Shown here in pieces: positions 10,129-20,230 of a stretch of 64,000 nucleotides of DNA. The stretch covers positions 1 through 64,000 of the forward strand of contig NW_024755055.1 in the NCBI RefSeq assembly GCF_018991925.1, written 5' to 3'. Under the pieces are notes generated by a model. It saw only the letters and a list, made by a program, of their open reading frames with translations, was not told the DNA's origin and made no database searches. A program made the position numbers and the translations under genes. Position 1 is the stretch's first letter, and every line of letters begins with the position of its first letter. Source of the stretch: Homarus americanus. Its lineage: Eukaryota; Arthropoda; Malacostraca; Decapoda; Nephropidae.

Positions 10129-11860
10129 TTATGAAGCCACGCCCCAAAGAGTCTTTTGTGGAAGGTTAGCGAGACAGTCGGGATTACTTAGATAGAACAT
10201 CAACTCGGTTTGAGCTGTAGTTTGGGGATCGTTGTTCTTCAAAACTTTGACACAAAATATGGTATTATGTAGAGCAATCCTCTCACATAGGGAGGGCAGT
10301 CTGAGCTCTTTCCTAATGTTTACAATTCGGTTGATTTTGGACATCCTAGAATGATGGGCATGGCTTCATTTTGCACTACGTCAAGGGTGTCGAGTTGTTT
10401 AGGCAGAATAGTTACAAGATGGAGAGCATGATAGTCAACTACAGAACGAATGAAGTGGAGAGAAAGTACGAGCATAGACGATGTTAATTCCATAGCCCTT
10501 GCCAAGATGGGTTCTGAAGGGTTTAATGCACTGCATTAGTTTGGCACGAAGGTTGCCGACAAAGTTTGCATCGTTCACACAAATTCCAAGATATTTATAA
10601 GAGCTACATAATTCCAAGGGCATGCTGTTAATGTTAAAGTCAAGAGGCAGAGGATGAGCAGGACGAGGATTGAGGACCCTCGTCTTGTCAACAGATATTA
10701 TGAGACCACATTCCAGAGTCCTCCGAGCAAATACATTCAGCAAGGCTTGGAGCCTGAGCTTGGTCTGTGTCTTAATGCAGATATCATCAGCATAGCATAT
10801 TACAGCTTTGTTTAGCTGAACTGGATTGCCAGCAATAAGCTTGTGCATCAGTATATTAAAGAGCATAGGTCTTAACACTCCTCCCTGATGCGTTCCAAGC
10901 TCAAATGCTCTCATTCTGGCACTTTTGACTCCTAAACAGAACACTGGCATACCTGTTGGACAGATATCCCCTTATCCATGTAAGAAGGTTACCTTGGATG
11001 TCAAAATTAGCTAGCTGGTCAAGTATAATGTCTATTAGCTACACCAAAGGCTGATTTAAGGTCTATGAAGGCTGATTGGGTCTTATCTTTTGAGTGAACA
11101 AGATATTCTGTCAGGGCATGAACCCATACAGATTAGGGGCCAGTTTGTCTTTGACTTGAAATATGAGACGGTTGAGAACAACTCATTCAGGGACTTTACA
11201 CATACAGGATGTGAGTGAAATGGGCCTGAAGTTTGGAGAGTTAGCTTTAGGGACTGGTACTATGTTTCCTTGAGTCCATGTCTTAGGCAGAATACCCCGT
11301 GTGAGGCTCATTTGATAGAGGACAAGGAGTGGAGGGTTAAGGACCTCTTTTAACATTCTCGGTGTTATAGGTTGGGCCATCCTCACCAGGGGAGGATGAC
11401 TCGCCTTTTATTAGTGCTGTTTTTTTGTTCGTGGTGCGTTATAGGAAACTGGTCCGTAAGGTCTGATGAGGAACAGGCCATTTCAATATTGAAACCCCCT
11501 ATTAATGTGTGTGGTTTTACGATATTGCTGTATGTCAGGAGGCAGGGAAGTGATCTGTGACGCACTAGACCATTGGTCTAATAGCATGTCAGCATATTCT
11601 GCAGGGCTGTGATGAAGTTGGACTGGGGTGGGTAACTTGGTAATGGCTAATTTTGTTCAACCCTTCTGCTAGAGTGGTTGTTCTATTAATAATCTGTAAG
11701 AATTGTTCCCAATAGGTGTTTCTCACCTGCCCTTTGAGTTCACGAAATGCTCTGTTAGCTTTGAGGAATGTCACGAGGTTATCACTAGTTTTATTTTGCT
11801 TATAAGTGTTGGCAAGCTGTTCTACCTTCTCTCCTTCTTTGGTGTGGATGGGGGTCATAT
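10129..11860 (-). pseudogene. LINE reverse transcriptase (decayed)
   Basis: From high to low coordinate: the linker before RT (11858-11589), the first RT blocks with PKTWTQGNIVPVPK and RPISLTSC (11386-11183), a broken stretch with an AFIDLKSAF-like piece near 11060, then GTHQGGVLRPMLFNILMHKL and the catalytic YADDI (10950-10435), with the thumb region and PQ/LGCP-type block to 10129. At least four frameshifts separate these. This is the polymerase of the element; the catalytic YADD box itself is intact. Confidence 0.85.
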
Positions 11861-12119
11861 GTCCACAGAGGTGGTTTAGTGCTGCCCCCCCTTCCTCCTT
11901 GACTTAACCAGGTGGTATAATATGTGGTAATGACATTTACAAGATCACAGCAAAAATTTATCCACTGACCTAGGTGTATATCCAGCATACCATCCGTGGA
12001 TGTAGGCCTTGAAGTGTAGTTTAAGATTATCTGGAAGTTAATTCTGGGCTTAGGATGGGGTTCGACACTTAACAGCAACAGTGTATTCAGTAATTATTGC
12101 ATAATGATCACTGACTAGG

Positions 12120-12787
12120 TGGTTTGAGATGCTACTAGAGGTACCATACTTGCCGAAGAAGCAGTATTCCTCAGGAGGTGGTTCCTCCCTTTTCCAAACA
12201 ATAATGATCCTACTAAGTTGTGCACCTTAATTATAAAAGTCTTCTTGCTCTGTGGACGTCCGGAAGTGACAGAACGCCACTGGAGGGAATACCCTTGGGG
12301 AAGTGGGTGACAAGGTATTCCTAAATTTTTTGGGGTCGGACAGGTTAATCTCGCTTCATGAGATGCAGTGAGCCGAAATTCCATCAATGACGCATTGGAT
12401 AGCATCCGTTTCCTTTCGGTCTACATGGACGAAACGAGGTGCGCTCCCTGGCATGACAACATTCAGCGTAGCCCTGCAATATTCCCCATTCAGGGCTCTC
12501 AACCACTTAATCTTCATCAAATTGGTTGTGTTTTCAGGCAAGGCAAGGCAAGGCAAGGCAAGGCATGGCATGACAAGACGCACGTAGTTAGCCCGGGGAG
12601 CGATGGGAGGGATGCACCTATTGGCTCTACTCTGCTTCCTTCCCTGGGTCCTCATTTTGCATTTCTGCTGACGAGTCTTAACCTTCTGAAAGCCAGCTTC
12701 AGTGTCGCCATGACGGTCTTCCTCATCTTCTTCGTTTCCTTCGTCAGGAGCATCAGCAGAGCGCCGCCCGGCGTTGACTCCTGCCAT
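12120..12787 (-). pseudogene. LINE ORF1 (gag-like) and endonuclease remnant
   Basis: The start at 12787 (MAGVNAGRRSADAPDEGNEE) opens a 143-residue acidic/basic protein to 12356 with an APRANYVRL block and a KWLRALN block typical of ORF1 in this LINE group. An AGGCA pentamer run at 12537-12567 encodes repeated PCLAL inside it. No zinc knuckles are left. The following - strand sequence has an endonuclease C-terminal SDHYAI motif around 12100, so most of ORF1 C-terminus and the endonuclease are deleted. Confidence 0.7.
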
Positions 12788-13300
12788 GGTTAGATTTAAA
12801 TGGAATCCAGGCCTTATACACTGGGGCAGAGAGGTGATACTTTATATAGGCCAGCCGTGTCCAGGTAACAGGGACTTGTGTGAATGGGCTGAGTTGTTGG
12901 AAGTGTGCCTTGAGTAACACTGATAGGAGTTACACCCAATATTCACCAGCTCACTGATAAATGCCTGTTTCCACCAGCCCAGTATAACCACTGTAGTCAC
13001 CTGAGACACCATATGAAGTCATTAACACGTGTAGTAAGCGCCAACCATCAACGAAGCGAGGGCTGGGAGTCACATGGCAAGGGCCTGGGAGTAGACTTCG
13101 CGGGCACCAGGGCACTGTGGATGCCAGAAGCCGTCACACTGATACTACACTACACCCACAAATACCACTTTACACATGGTCATAGCTCACTGACACTGAT
13201 GTGAAGTCACTAAGTATAACACTCTGTTTCACAATGCACGAAATACTGTAGAAGTTAGTTTGGTTATCCTTAGTGTGTGGTGTGTGGCACACAGGTGGTG
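12788..13300. other. Possible LINE 5' UTR, no gene seen
   Basis: Mid-GC sequence directly upstream of the - strand LINE ORF1 start. No coding frame is recognised on either strand. A 5' UTR role is inferred only from position. Confidence 0.35.
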
Positions 13301-13364
13301 AACGGTGGCTGGGAGGCGCAACCCTCTTATGATGGGAGGTAAGTTGGCCTCTGTATTCCCATAC

Positions 13365-13402
13365 GTAAGAGGCAGGCAGGCAGGCAGCCAGCCAGCCAGC
13401 GG
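13365..13402. repeat. (GGCA)n/(GCCA)n microsatellite
   Basis: Short array of GGCA then GCCA tetramers just upstream of the first SINE. Confidence 0.9.
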
Positions 13403-13470
13403 GCAGAATGCTGGCCTGGCACCTCAGTGCCTGACCTCTGACCTCAACTTGAGAACCGATAAGGCATATT

Positions 13471-13824
13471 GCGGTACCGTTCTTGCCTCGCAAGCGAGAT
13501 GTCACGAGTTCGATTCCCGGGCCGGTGGACGTTGTTTGGACACTCTTCCTAGTCCCCTTCGTTCCTGTTCACGTAGCAGCAAAGTAGGTACCTGTTGTAA
13601 GTCGAAAGTTGCGAATTCGTTTTCAGGGAGTTGTTGGGGCTTCCAATAACTTGCTTAGACATAAAAACTATTGACTCTTCAGGCTTCTATGCCCTTAACT
13701 CATGAAACATAAAGGCAAGCATGAACTTAGCATGCTTCCCTGTTGGGCGCTGTAAACGCTTCTGCGCTTCACCTTACACAAGGATGTAGGGGAGTGCCCA
13801 ATAAATAAATAAAAAAAAATAAAA

Positions 13825-13855
<31 letters not shown>

Positions 13856-13863
13856 AAATTGCA
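13471..13863 (+). mobile_element. tRNA-Ala-derived SINE, copy 1
   Basis: Matches copy 2 from GCGGTACCGTTCTTGCCTCGCAAGC onward. The 5' part of the tRNA head (D arm) is diverged or replaced. It has the anticodon arm with CGC loop and a box B-like GAGTTCGATTCCC, then a shared body of about 290 bases ending GTGCCCAATAAATAAATAAA. The tail is a long (AAAT)n tract at 13798-13860. Confidence 0.85.
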
Positions 13864-13869
13864 TTAACA

Positions 13870-14232
13870 GGGGGAGCTGGTGGTAGAGCGGTACCGTTCT
13901 TGCCTCGCAAGCAAGATGTCACGGGTTCGATTCCCGGGTCGGCGGAAGTTGTTTGGACACTCTTCCTAGTCCCCTTCATCCCTGTTCACCTAGCAGCAAA
14001 GTAGGTACCTGCTGTAAGTCGAAAGTTGCGAATTCGTATTCGGACAAGTTATTGGAACTGCCAATAACTTGTTTAGACATAAAAACCATTGACTCTTCAG
14101 GCTTCTACGCCCTTAACTCATGCGACATAAGGCAAGCATGAACTTAGCATGCTTCCCTGTTGGGCGCTGTAAACGCTTCTGCGCTTCACCTAACACAAGG
14201 ATGTAGGGGGTGCCCAATAAATGAAAAAAAAA
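13870..14232 (+). mobile_element. tRNA-Ala(CGC)-derived SINE, copy 2, with target duplication
   Basis: The head GGGGGAGCTGGTGGTAGAGCGG holds RNA polymerase III box A (GGTGGTAGAGCGG), the arm CTTGC-CTCGCAA-GCAAG gives anticodon CGC (13906-13908, alanine), and GGGTTCGATTCCC (13923-13935) is box B. A body shared with copy 1 and an A-rich tail follow. Near-identical 10-mers TTGCATTAAC (13859-13868) and TTGCACTAAC (14235-14244) flank it, as expected for LINE-driven insertion. Confidence 0.92.
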
Positions 14233-14425
14233 TATTGCACTAACCTTGGTAGGTTTGATCAACAAGTTGTAATTATTATAACACTTACTTGGTACTTCAT
14301 TTTTATTGCAAAATCTTTACGTTGCTTAAATAACGGTGGCCGGCTCGGAGTCTTAAGCATTGGGAGGAACCCATAAGTTTCCTTCATCTGAGTATCTGGC
14401 GTAGATCCCAGTTGGAGAATAAAAA

Positions 14426-14761
14426 ATGAAGGTAAATTTTCTAGCCGAGCTATGTAGAGAATTGGTAATTATTCATCAGTATGGGGAGATACGTATGTCA
14501 TGTACAAAAGGTTTTTGCAGTGTGGCTGCCTTAGGTTTGTTTACATTCGACAGAAGGAAAGTTGCAATAATAAACATAGTATGGAATCTAAGTAAAACAA
14601 TATTAAAACGAATATATCAATGTAATGATTTGTTGAATGTTCGTATGACGAGCCCCAGTAAACGCACCAGTGAAGGGGACTATATATATACACATGTGCA
14701 AATGCTGATAAGAGTAGAAAATATTAACACTGGACGAGTAGAAGCTATCACTAAAACATGA
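14426..14761 (+). CDS. Unidentified 111-residue ORF in METTL7 intron
   Basis: An intact frame from ATG at 14426 (starting MKVNFLAELCRELVIIHQYGE) to a stop at 14759-14761. Codon use looks coding-like and the downstream + strand sequence to 15000 continues with coding-like pieces in other frames (including CAPVRDCDQGEVSF near 14910-14945). I do not recognise a family. It sits inside the METTL7 intron, so it is more likely part of a decayed mobile or viral insertion than a host gene. Confidence 0.3.
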   Translation: MKVNFLAELCRELVIIHQYGEIRMSCTKGFCSVAALGLFTFDRRKVAIINIVWNLSKTILKRIYQCNDLLNVRMTSPSKRTSEGDYIYTHVQMLIRVENINTGRVEAITKT

Positions 14762-15050
14762 GATACTTCTTTCCAACAAACAGGACTAGGACAACGAGTT
14801 ATTAACATAGATGGCTCCCACATGGGGCTAGCTATACATCAGTAGAGACTTGGGTAACAACAGGATACCCCTTTCGTGAGATGGATGGAGAGAGATTTTT
14901 TTAGTGTGCTCCGGTCAGAGATTGCGACCAGGGTGAAGTAAGTTTCCGGATAGACATAAAGGTTGCCAGCTTGGCAGTAAAATTCGTTAAAGTTAATCTT
15001 TGCATGAAAAATATTAGTCAGAGTTCTAGCTCAAATAGATTTCAAACCTG
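14762..15050 (+). pseudogene. Unidentified decayed coding segment
   Basis: Three neighbouring frames carry protein-like stretches (LGQRVINIDGSHMGLAI near 14790-14835, ETWVTTGYPFREMDGERFF near 14848-14903, CAPVRDCDQGEVSFRIDIK near 14908-14963), separated by single frame changes or stops. The Cys-containing middle suggests a secreted or glycoprotein domain, but no family is recognised. Confidence 0.35.
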
Positions 15051-15245
15051 GAACAAATTGGTAACAAGCTGAAAACTTCAGGAAAGACTCATAACAGTGT
15101 AATAAAAAAAAAACATTAAAAGAACCCGAACATCTTCCTCGTGGTAGCTCAGGAATTCGAGATTGCATCCAAAATGGCTGCCATTCTATTTTTTTTAGCC
15201 CACCCGGGCACATGTCACTGACCCACATGGGGAAATGTGATGATA

Positions 15246-15490
15246 CAAAAAAAAATCAAAAGTGAGAAACCATTTATGTTGTTTTGTCAATAGTAAGAGA
15301 AACAATTGAGACCCTACAATTGTGTAAATGAGGCAGAAAGTCAGATCAGCAACCTGGGACTTGGTCACAATTTTCGTGATTCCATATGGCAGTAGGGTCT
15401 ACCATTAGACAAAACATTATGCTTCCAAAATCTTCCAAGGTGGTAGTACCTCCCTGTTTGGTAGCCTGCCTACTATCATATACAGTATTT
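15246..15490 (+). mobile_element. LINE fragment (copy of the C-terminal region)
   Basis: Matches the complement of about 8890-9125: NEAESQISNLGLGHNFRDSIWQ is readable at 15328-15395, then the frame is lost. It is preceded by a poly-T tract and the 35-bp dispersed motif at 15198-15232. Confidence 0.75.
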
Positions 15491-15554
15491 GCAACTAGAC
15501 ATGAAAGAAATATGAACAAAATGCCTAAACATAGTTTTTCAGACATATAATGGA

Positions 15555-16345
15555 AGCAGCTTATCAATAATAGCTTTGTGTCCGTAAGTCCATCAGGTGT
15601 GAAAGATGAGTGGAGACTGCCAGTATACTTTCCAGGAGCCGGTTACTTAATCGCCGAGTCTAGCGTCTCGAGACGCGACTTCCCATGGAGACAACCTATT
15701 ACATGATCGATGCAGGACAACTCACTGTTCATGGAAAATTACCGTGGGTGATGTAATTTTATAAACCTAATGCATATAACCCACATTTATATAAGTATTA
15801 CTCTGTTAGTCAGGGGCTAATAGTCATTACACCTAAAGCCTGCAGGAGTAGTAGCTAATGCATAAGATCTAGACAAAAATCTTTGTCTTGGTGGATTGCA
15901 CCTTCTGATTTCTTAGCTGGGTAGGATTGGCTAGATTATGGCGTGCAAAAGAATCAGTTGTACACATGGTAACTGGCCATGCTTTTTCACGTGCAGATCG
16001 TGCTCGCATTCATACCTCAGTAGCTCTCGTTTGTGCCTTAATAGAGACATCTGGCCGCATTAAGAACATTGCTATTTTTAAATCATGTAAGTAATGGTCT
16101 AACGGGAATGCTCGTAACTGAAAATATACGTTTATACACTTCATATTTGTATATTTCCACCAAGTTTGATTGCGAATGTGATACTATATATAAAGACTGC
16201 CAGCTTGCTTTTGCCATATACTGCAAATAATGGTTTCATCGAATTAACCATGTCTGAAAACCTATGTTTTGACACTTTGTTTACATTTGATACAAAACCC
16301 CGAAAGTCATGGTATAATATGGTGGCAATATTAGGTTATAAACGA
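15555..16345 (+). pseudogene. Unidentified decayed coding region, Cys-rich in part
   Basis: Successive protein-like segments occur in changing frames on the + strand: VKDEWRLPVYFPGAGYLIAE near 15597-15658, then a segment near 15705-15850 (MIDAGQLTVHGKLPWVM), then KESVVHMVTGHAFSRADRAR and onward to about 16085, then a Cys-rich piece (CECDTIYKDCQLAFAIYC) near 16170-16225 overlapping an open 64-residue frame at 16166-16360. The order and spacing suggest one ancestral gene broken by several indels. It could continue the 14426-15050 remnant, with the LINE fragment inserted between. No family is recognised. Confidence 0.4.
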
Positions 16346-16526
16346 CTTCAGGGAAACTAACAGTTACAATAACCAGGTTCAAGTATATCGAAAAATTCCA
16401 CCGCCTAATCTGCCAAGAAGGAAAAAATATTTTAACGACAGGCCGAGTGAAAAGTAATAATTGGGCAAAGTAGTAGCGGTGAAGTTTACAATTATATACT
16501 TAGGTTAATTACAGTGTGATAAATTA

Positions 16527-16781
16527 ATGTTCTCACGAGCCTGTGATTTACAGTACAGTATACAAATGATAGCCCGTCTTTCTGTTTCTCGTTTATTTTT
16601 CTTGGTTGAATTTTCACCAGAAATATCTTTTAAATTCTGGTACGAAAGCGGTCCCCAGGAAAAGGTATATTTAATCTATTTAGATCACAGAAATATTTCG
16701 ATGGCACCATTACTGGAGGCTAATTATTGGGTGATGGCACCATTACTGGAGGCTAATTATCGGGTGACAACAAAAATGTAG
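16527..16781 (+). CDS. Unidentified 84-residue ORF with internal duplication
   Basis: An open frame starting MFSRACDLQYSIQMIARLSV and ending with an exact-looking in-frame 33-bp duplication (MAPLLEANY twice, 16701-16766). No family recognised. It lies in the METTL7 intron near the decayed coding region, so it may be its final part. Confidence 0.25.
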   Translation: MFSRACDLQYSIQMIARLSVSRLFFLVEFSPEISFKFWYESGPQEKVYLIYLDHRNISMAPLLEANYWVMAPLLEANYRVTTKM

Positions 16782-16789
16782 ATTCGACT

Positions 16790-17340
16790 TTTCGTTTATT
16801 TTATTTATTGCTTTACAGATATAATCTTTATAATTGCCCTTATATTTCTTGGGTAAATTAATTTTTATTCAATCACTTCAACTTTTTCTTTGTTCTTTAT
16901 GTGAATAAGGATACTTGTTCTTTTAAGGTAGCTATAAGATAAAGGTGTTGGCAATTGTATAATAGACTGTGAAAAGCGTAAAAGAACTTAAGGTTGAATC
17001 ATTGTTTGGAATTTTATCAAAGTACTTCCTGGGGAGGGGGGGGGGAACTTATAGCTAGAGCTTGCATCTTCGATGTCTAAGGCTTATGTTCTCCATAATC
17101 CTCTCTGAAAGGTGATCTTTTAAGCATTTATTGTCGCACTGCTTTTAACTTAGTCCCATTGCAATAATTTTGCTATATAAATAAATTATTCTTAGATTTT
17201 CCTCACTCAGTATTATGTTGGCAGGAAAGCACACGTGACAGAGTAAGCGACCTGAACCTAATATTTACAGAGGTTTTAAATAAAATTAGATAATTTATCA
17301 GTTTTTTGGTCACAGATAAAACTTCAGAAATAACAATATA
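16790..17340. other. METTL7 intron end, nothing recognised
   Basis: AT-rich, non-coding, with a G tract at 17032-17045. It leads into the acceptor of the final METTL7 exon. Confidence 0.5.
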
Positions 17341-17387
17341 ACCATGTCTTTCCATTTATCGAAAATTTTATTAAGTTTTCTTTGCAG

Positions 17388-17645
17388 GGCGGCAAATACT
17401 ACTTTATAGAACACATTGCGGAGTTCGACTTACAGAAGCACGGCCTGAGGAGGAAGCTGCAGGACGTGGGCCACTGGCTAGGGTTCTGGTCATTCCTGTT
17501 TGACGGCTGCCACATGAATCGCGATATCTTGACCAACATTGAGCGGGCTGGTTTCTCCTCCGTAGACGCCCAGAAGTTCTACAATAAAACTTGGTTCATC
17601 TTTAGTTTAACGAGTCCAAGTCTTAAAGGAATTGCCACGAAATAG
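17388..17645 (+). CDS. METTL7: METTL7/TMT1-like thiol S-methyltransferase, last coding exon
   Basis: Acceptor TTTTCTTTGCAG|GGCGGC leads into GGKYYFIEHIAEFDLQKHGL, matching the METTL7A segment GGAFYFMEHV. Further on are the family hallmarks LFDGCHMNRD (LFDGCNLTRE in mammals) and a beta-strand ending near the stop at 17643-17645. It joins the exon ending at 8215 in phase 0 across a 9172-bp intron. The end (KGIATK) is close in length to mammalian METTL7A/B. A possible poly(A) signal ATTAAA lies at 17738-17743. Single exon-level paralogue choice (7A or 7B) cannot be made. Confidence 0.88.
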   Translation, partial: GGKYYFIEHIAEFDLQKHGLRRKLQDVGHWLGFWSFLFDGCHMNRDILTNIERAGFSSVDAQKFYNKTWFIFSLTSPSLKGIATK

Positions 17646-18690
17646 GAGTATCATCCAGCACGGTTCCCCATTTCTTTATCCTTTTTTTGTATGATAGTGA
17701 AGAAAGTTAACTCTATTAATTACTTTGATTTAGATAATTAAATTTCATTGATTCACAGTCTAACATAGAAGCAAAACTTAACTACTATTGTATAGGTGTT
17801 AAACTATAGGATTATGACTTGTGTGAAGATAAAAACAACCTTTACGTGCGAGTGATAGTATATTTTTATTTATTTACTTCAAATATATAGAAAAATCGTA
17901 CACCATCCGTCTGGAGCTTGGAACTAATCGCTCCATGTTCCAGGAACAGGTTTGATGGTAAGTTTTTGAAGTGTGTAACTTTGCACTTGAAATATGTTTT
18001 ACTATGTATCCTAGAATGCATGTTTTATTATGTATCCAAGAATGTATGTTATACCGCCTTTGGAATCACAGGACTGTAAATTAAACTGTAAAGATCGCAC
18101 ATATACACAACGTCATAATATGATATTCGTCATCATGTTACAAAAATGTTTAAAAATGAAAATTCAACCGTAATTGTTTATATAATAACGGTTTCCTAGT
18201 GTACCAAACTATTTAGTTATTACAGTACAGAAATCCATAATAATAATAATAATAATACGTGCACTAGGTAAAAAAAATCTTTATAATTCTTGTGCAAAAC
18301 AAAATGACGCCACGAGTGAAGGCTTTTGATAAAGGCTCATAAGGTATACTGTTATTCACCAATTATAATGCAACGAAGAAATTTGATATTTGGAATGAAA
18401 CGATTAAATTGGGCCTACCATAACTGGTAGGAAATGTCTCCCAATCACGCCAACCAACCCTAGCGACACAACAGGATTGTTCAGTTCCAAATTCATCGCA
18501 CTACTCCTGAAAGATACTTTTTTTTTACGTACACGTGCGAAGAAAAGTACGTGGATCCTCACAAAGTCAAAGTATAACAAGGTGGACGAAATATTACGAA
18601 AAGAAGTTTTTCACATAAGTTTGTATATTCACAAAATTTGTGTCTTGCAGAGTGAAGTATTTAAGAAACCACTTTTATTACATTTGCTAC
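17646..18690. other. METTL7 3' region, nothing recognised beyond UTR
   Basis: The proximal part is probably 3' UTR (ATTAAA at 17738). A (TAA)n run lies at 18238-18257. An open frame at 18477-18695 has no recognisable similarity. Confidence 0.45.
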
Positions 18691-18850
18691 ATTAATAATT
18701 GATATAAGCACCCGCTGTTAAGTCTCCTGGGCATGGAGTCCACTAACTCAGTAGTGAAGACTGTCGGGCGGGACTTTTCCCATGCCTGTAGAGTCTGAGG
18801 ATTCAACAGTTCACAATCACACTCGTGTTTTGGGGTCGAGGGTTAGACCA
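18690..18850 (-). pseudogene. Possible Tc1-like transposase C-terminal remnant
   Basis: The - strand reads LQAWEKSRPTVFTTELVDSM followed by PRRLNSG, reminiscent of the end of Tc1-like transposases (WDRIPQ..., then LIDSMPRRCQAV). Only about 40 codons match, and the upstream DDE part (SPDLNPIE block) is not seen, so this is tentative. Confidence 0.35.
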
Positions 18851-19159
18851 ACGAGAACAAATATTCTAATGTCCTTCAGAAAGGTCTTGGCTGACGAGAA
18901 TCAAGATGTTGCCTTTACAGTAGAAGGCGATAGACTGTCCCTCAGGCAGTCACTCGGCTGCTTCCAGCTCCATCTCGCTTAGTAAACTATTTATTCTAAG
19001 TTGTAAACAGTTTCTTCACTTAACATGTGGCCGGCGTGCACAATTGCGAGTGGCGATAACATGCACTATTAAAATAGGACAAATATAATACTAAATTACC
19101 GTCGTGAACTCCAATACAAATTTATATTAAATGAATTTAAAGCGTTCACAGGACAATTA

Positions 19160-19500
19160 TTTTGTCTGAGTATCCACAAATGTTTGATTCGAAATTTACT
19201 AAATTCGATCCTATACCATATATGGATTTCCCATTGGGCGTACTATACCACCCAATGGAGTATTATAGAAAAATTTCAATTCTTTTTCCACATCCTTGAT
19301 ATTACTGTTATTGGTGGTGGTGGCTTTCATAAAAGTAAAATGGTGTACTCCCAAATTAATGCGATCATTAGACATTCGTCTTGATATTGTGGGTCTGTTA
19401 GAGAGGATATCCTTACATGGGAGAGGACATTTCTTTTTTCTATGGGGTCTACGTACATTGGTGGGTTGTATTAAATTTTCACCATTCTTTAATTAATGGA
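19160..19500 (+). pseudogene. Virus-like membrane protein ORF, frameshifted
   Basis: A coding-like segment in one frame (about 19168-19292) is continued in a second frame (19296-19496) that contains a strongly hydrophobic, transmembrane-like stretch near 19300-19325 and another near 19430-19480. One frame change near 19292 separates them. No family is recognised. Composition is AT-rich like the neighbouring small ORFs to 22.1 kb, with which I group it. Confidence 0.35.
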
Positions 19501-19752
19501 TCAATTAACTTTATCTATTATTTTATGAATATCTTCATAATTTCCACCTCCCGAAAAAAAGACGACACTTTACTTCCAATAGATGAACGTTTAATTCTTT
19601 AAGACAACTATCCACAATAATATATCTTTTCATCTTGTTTACAGATCCCATTTGTGGACTTCTAAGTTTAAGAGCAGGCTGAAAATTAGTTGGTTCTCTA
19701 TGGACCTATTAGTGAATTGAGATAATATAAGTGTACATATATACTTTATTTT

Positions 19753-20230
19753 TCAGCTGGTATTTTCAGTCACCATAGAATTTAGGTGTTGGGGTTCATC
19801 GGGTAAAACACTATACGAATTATTGTCGGAGGTAACGTCTGCCAGAACGGCCTCTATCATGCTCATTACTTCTTCTCGTTTATTATTTAATTCCATAGTA
19901 CTAAAATAAATTGAGGGACGTGGAATTACTTCAACATTGTCATACTACACCGACGTATTTCTCGTTTGAGATGATGTAAGTTTGATTGCGGCTGCTGTCG
20001 ATGATGACGAATACGTTGTTTGTGGTGACGGTGGGCGGTATAAAAGTTGAGAAAAGGATTGTTGTTGTCTTTTAGGAATTGAAATTGGGGAGGAATTATC
20101 ATCCAGAAAACGTTTGTTTGTGTTTCAGCGGTTGTTGATATTGATGAGGATAACGAGCCTCTATTTCACCGACCGAGTTAGTATTTGATTGTTCGGTTAT
20201 TTGTTTATTCTTAGTTTGTCTGTTCATCAT
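19753..20230 (-). pseudogene. Virus-like Ser/Thr/Gln-rich ORF, broken
   Basis: Start at 20230 on the - strand (two ATG in a row). The first frame is open to about 20118. A second frame then carries a Ser/Gln/Pro-rich, low-complexity stretch, one stop near 19963, and an acidic C-terminal part ending with TGA at 19753-19755. One frameshift and one internal stop break about 158 codons. A TATAAATA-type box lies about 80 bases upstream (near 20308-20316 on the - strand). No family is recognised; the size, layout and upstream TATA suggest a large DNA virus gene. Confidence 0.4.

Larger units (their letters stand above)
8363..12787 (-). mobile_element. Near full-length Jockey/I-like LINE with RNase H (dead)
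   Basis: Reading down the - strand: gag-like ORF1 (12787-12356), a short endonuclease remnant (SDHYAI near 12100), RT (11860-10435), RNase H (10070-9640), a C-terminal zinc domain (9085-8705) and the 3' UTR. About 330 bases at 9100-9422 (poly-T, ATT repeats and a GC-rich piece) interrupt the C-terminal domain. Most of the endonuclease is missing. The sequence above 12787 up to about 13300 may be its 5' UTR. It lies in the METTL7 intron in antisense orientation. Confidence 0.8.

Noticed and set aside
11463..11500. Hammerhead-ribozyme-like CTGATGAG ... GAAAC
   Set aside because: The order CTGATGAG then GAAAC is present, but no C precedes GAAAC and I cannot draw stems I and III. It lies in the LINE region, so it is most likely chance.
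13870..13945. Functional tRNA-Ala gene
   Set aside because: The head folds partly as tRNA, but it lacks paired acceptor ends and is followed by the SINE body; the same is true at 59341.
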